64,000 bases of DNA from Micavibrio aeruginosavorus (GTDB taxonomy: Bacteria; Pseudomonadota; Alphaproteobacteria; Micavibrionales; Micavibrionaceae). A model generated the notes under the pieces. The model did not search any database. It saw nothing but the letters and a program-made list of their open reading frames with translations, and was not told where the DNA came from. This document shows, piece after piece, positions 61,739-64,000 of this stretch (positions are counted from its first letter, which is position 1; every line of letters starts with the position of its first letter). The stretch lies in the NCBI GenBank assembly GCA_016432265.1, contig CP066681.1:2382342-2446341 (forward strand), written 5' to 3'. The translations under genes and the position numbers were made by a program.

Positions 61739-62409
61739 GGTTTCGGCTCCTCAGGTTTGGGGGCTGGTTTGATGATGGCTGGCGACATGGTCTGCGCCGC
61801 CGCCGGATGCGCAGGAGCCAGTCCATGAGCGCGCAGCGCAGTATCAATCGAACCCGCCACAACATCGGGGGCGGCGACGGCATTCACGGCCTCATGTATA
61901 GATTGCCGCTGATAATAAGGCACGACCGGTAATGTTTCGTTGCGATATATCTGCAAGCGCTGCTGAAGGGTCTGAAGATTGTCGTCCTTGCGCGGGGGCA
62001 GCCCCTGCGCGAGCGCATCGCCGATGCGTTGCTGCATGCGGGCGGTTAAAACCGCTTCATCGGCCAGCAATTCGATCACCAGCGACAAGGGCGTTCCTTG
62101 CCCGGCCAAAAGAGCATCGAGAGCCTGCGCCTGATAAATCGTGCGCGGAAAGCCATCGAACAACACGCCGTTCCTGCAATCGGGTTCCTGAATGCGGCAG
62201 GCGATCAACTGGATCACCAGATCGTCAGGCACCAGCCTGCCGTTATCGACCGCGTCCTTGACCGAAAGCCCGAGAGGAGTTTGCTTGCCGATCTCGTCGC
62301 GCAAAAGCTGCCCTGCGGACAAATGAGCCAATCCGAATCGCTGCATCAGCGTTTTCGCCTGCGTCCCCTTGCCCGAAGCCGGGGGGCCCAGAAGAACCAG
62401 ATTGATCAT
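61735..62409 (-). CDS. adenylate kinase paralogue (divergent tandem copy)
   Basis: 224 residues, clearly homologous to the adjacent adk (shared EPDCR-x-GVxFDGFPRT). The P-loop is GPPASGKGTQAK. The AMP-binding block reads SAGQLLRDE where the canonical enzyme has STGDMLRAE, so two conserved positions (Thr and Asp) are changed. The lid is short, and a Pro/Ala-rich tail of about 30 residues is added. Activity may be altered. Start overlaps secY stop by four bases, and the stop overlaps the next adk start by four. Confidence 0.9.
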   Translation of the reverse strand: MINLVLLGPPASGKGTQAKTLMQRFGLAHLSAGQLLRDEIGKQTPLGLSVKDAVDNGRLVPDDLVIQLIACRIQEPDCRNGVLFDGFPRTIYQAQALDALLAGQGTPLSLVIELLADEAVLTARMQQRIGDALAQGLPPRKDDNLQTLQQRLQIYRNETLPVVPYYQRQSIHEAVNAVAAPDVVAGSIDTALRAHGLAPAHPAAAQTMSPAIIKPAPKPEEPKP

Positions 62410-63752
62410 CGGCGTTTGCTTCCTCTCAGTTTGGTTTTCTTGATCAGGCCTTCATACTGGTGCGCCACCATATGCGAATGGATCTGTGCCACCGTATCCA
62501 TCGTCACCGACACGACAATCAAGAGCGATGTGCCGCCGAGATAGAAAGGCAGGCCGTATTGCGAAATCAGAAGCTCGGGGAAGAGGCAGATAAACGTCAG
62601 GTACAAGGCGCCGATCGTCGTGGTGCGCGTCAGCACGTAGTCGAAATACTCGGCAGTGGGCGTGCCCGGGCGGATGCCGGGAATGAACCCGCCATGGCGA
62701 CGAAGCATCTCGGCGTTCTCCTGCGGGTTGAACACGACCGCGGTGTAGAAGAAAGCAAAAAAGACGATCAGCAAGCCATAGAGAAGCATGTAAGTTGGCG
62801 TGCCATGCTGCAGGTAGCGGGCGATTGTGGCGGTAATCTCGCCGCCGGCAGCGCCGCTGAACCCGACCAGCGTCAGCGGCAGCAACAGCAGCGATGACGC
62901 AAAGATCGGAGGGATAACACCCGATGTATTGAGCTTGAGCGGGATATGATTCTGCGAACCGGCATACATGCCGCCGGCAGTCTGCCTTTTGGGGTACTGC
63001 ACCAGCACCCGGCGCTGCGCGCGCTCCATAAAGACGATGAAGGTGATAACGCCGACAACCATGAGGGCGATCGCCGCCATCTCCAGCAAATTGAACTGGC
63101 CCTGACGGCCCAGCTCCAGCGTGCTGGCGATCGCGCGAGGCAATTCGGCGACGATGCCGGCAAAAATGATCAGCGACGTGCCGTTGCCAACGCCACGGGC
63201 CGTAATCTGCTCCCCGAGCCACATCAGGAAGACAGTGCCGCCGACGATGGTGATCACGGTGGAAATGCGGAAGAACATGCCGGGGTCGATGACAGCCGAC
63301 CCGGCCGAGCCTTGCAGGCCTTCAAGGCCGACCGCAAGGCCATAGGCCTGCACGCTCGCCAGCAGAACCGTCAGGTAGCGGGTGTACTGGTTGATACGGG
63401 TGCGCCCGGACTCTCCTTCCTTTTTCATCGCCTCGAGTTGCGGCGAAATCGCTGTCGCCAGTTGCATGATAATCGAGGCCGAAATGTATGGCATGATGTT
63501 GAGGGCGAAAATGGTCATACGCTGCAGCGCGCCGCCCGAGAACATGTTGAACATATCGAGAATGCCGCCGCCCTTCTGGTTGAAAATATCCTTCCAGACG
63601 CCGACATCGATACCGGGGATCGGCACATAGGTTCCAAGGCGGTAGACCAGCAAGGCCCCCAGCACAAACAGGATGCGCTGCTTGAGTTCCGTGGCCTTGG
63701 CAAAGGTGCCCCAGTTGGCGTTCTTGGCAAGTTGTTCAACGGCTGATGCCAT
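62406..63752 (-). CDS. secY: preprotein translocase subunit SecY
   Basis: 448 residues, ten membrane segments. Hallmarks are RILFVLGALLVYRLGTYVPIPG near the start, the plug region GGGILDMFNMFSGGALQRM, ARGVGNGTSLIIFAGIVA, QRRVLVQYPKR, and GGFIPGIRPG. Forms the SecYEG channel. A terminator lies upstream, between it and the preceding operon gene. Confidence 0.97.
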   Translation of the reverse strand: MASAVEQLAKNANWGTFAKATELKQRILFVLGALLVYRLGTYVPIPGIDVGVWKDIFNQKGGGILDMFNMFSGGALQRMTIFALNIMPYISASIIMQLATAISPQLEAMKKEGESGRTRINQYTRYLTVLLASVQAYGLAVGLEGLQGSAGSAVIDPGMFFRISTVITIVGGTVFLMWLGEQITARGVGNGTSLIIFAGIVAELPRAIASTLELGRQGQFNLLEMAAIALMVVGVITFIVFMERAQRRVLVQYPKRQTAGGMYAGSQNHIPLKLNTSGVIPPIFASSLLLLPLTLVGFSGAAGGEITATIARYLQHGTPTYMLLYGLLIVFFAFFYTAVVFNPQENAEMLRRHGGFIPGIRPGTPTAEYFDYVLTRTTTIGALYLTFICLFPELLISQYGLPFYLGGTSLLIVVSVTMDTVAQIHSHMVAHQYEGLIKKTKLRGSKRR

Positions 63753-63891
63753 CGCTGATTCCCTCTACGCGTATGAAGTGATGCAAGAACTAGATACATA
63801 AAGAAAAGGCCGCCCGGAAACAAGCCCCGGCCCCGTAGAATAAAGGAAATCCACTGGCAAAAATAGCCGTCATCTCGGCGACGGAAAGAAA

Positions 63892-63917
63892 AAAGCGACG
63901 CCCGCAAGCGTCGCTTT
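63892..63917 (-). terminator. rho-independent terminator between the upstream ribosomal gene and secY
   Basis: A perfect 10-bp stem AAAGCGACGC/GCGTCGCTTT with a six-base loop; on the minus strand it is followed by TTTTTTC. It lies about 27 bases after the stop at 63944 and 140 bases before the secY start, in a 190-base gap with no gene. Confidence 0.85.
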
Positions 63918-63943
63918 CGATAACCTTTATATGCAAACGAATC

Positions 63944-64000
63944 TTACTCGTCGGTGCCGGTTTTTGCCGCGCCTTTGCCGCGGCCGCGCTTGCGCTTGCC
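63944..64000 (-). CDS. C-terminal tail of a ribosomal-operon gene, probably rplO (cut by right edge)
   Basis: Only 18 codons are visible, reading GKRKRGRGKGAAKTGTDE and a TAA stop. The position directly before secY is that of rplO (L15) in the spc operon. The Lys/Arg/Gly tail does not match the usual L15 ending, but basic extensions occur in this genome (see L17). Assignment rests on position. Confidence 0.45.
   Translation of the reverse strand, partial: GKRKRGRGKGAAKTGTDE

Overview
The window reads as a motile, GC-rich alphaproteobacterium. Lineage markers are a TIGR02302/DUF4175 protein, the ATP12-type F1 chaperone, a lipoprotein of the DUF3035/BamF type next to lspA, paired M16 peptidases, and a SAM-II-type riboswitch before the homoserine succinyltransferase gene. 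The short-lid adenylate kinases and the secY-adk-rpsM-rpsK-rpoA-rplQ order are ordinary bacterial housekeeping. I cannot name the genus. A Rhodospirillales or Micavibrionales relative is a guess. No tRNA, rRNA, CRISPR array, transposase or prophage was recognised.

Layout. 1-5.9 kb: the C-terminal part of a TIGR02302/DUF4175 protein runs in from the left edge, followed by a two-domain AAA+ ATPase (minus) and then a separate N-terminal half of the same DUF4175 family. 5.9-12.2 kb: a chemotaxis operon on the minus strand, cheY-cheZ-cheA-cheW-cheY-cheB-cheR. 12.5-18.3 kb: a CBS-domain protein with an ArsB/NhaD-type transporter, a P2-type cation ATPase, and a secreted cysteine-rich protein with an internal duplication. 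18.3-23.4 kb: a three-gene minus-strand unit built around a 1533-residue protein that joins a class-I-phosphodiesterase-like HD domain, two GGDEF-like domains and a long glycine-zipper segment, behind a CtrA-like box. 23.5-28.3 kb: an RluA enzyme, an unknown gene, and a zinc-type uptake cluster (DUF2946-like protein, porin, binding protein, permease) with no ATPase gene. 28.3-36.9 kb: mixed housekeeping (DUF2147, esterase, ribF, GNAT, ileS, clpS, lspA, BamF-like). 36.9-44.9 kb: SAM-II riboswitch and metA-type gene, two M16 peptidases, a pentapeptide-repeat protein, mutL. 44.9-53.5 kb: ATP12, an AsmA-like protein, a tightly overlapped minus-strand chain (histidine phosphatase, 51-residue lipoprotein, crcB, rluC), Nudix, rarA, HtrA protease. 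53.6-56.9 kb: a surface-glycan-like trio. 57-64 kb: the end of the spc and alpha ribosomal operons on the minus strand.

The ribosomal region is the most rearranged. The adenylate kinase gene is duplicated in tandem. An approximately 0.9-kb three-gene insert on the opposite strand separates adk from rpsM. An unrelated small gene is coupled between rpoA and rplQ. Terminators and a strong promoter re-divide the operon around these insertions. The inserted pair at 60.67-61.24 kb is preceded by a near-consensus sigma70 promoter whose spacer is filled by a perfect inverted repeat and whose predicted start point coincides with the ATG, which suggests an autoregulated leaderless cassette.

The best candidates for something undescribed are the 18.3-23.4 kb PDE/GGDEF/glycine-zipper unit and the cassette inside the ribosomal operon. 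All family calls come from reading motifs by eye; no database search was possible.
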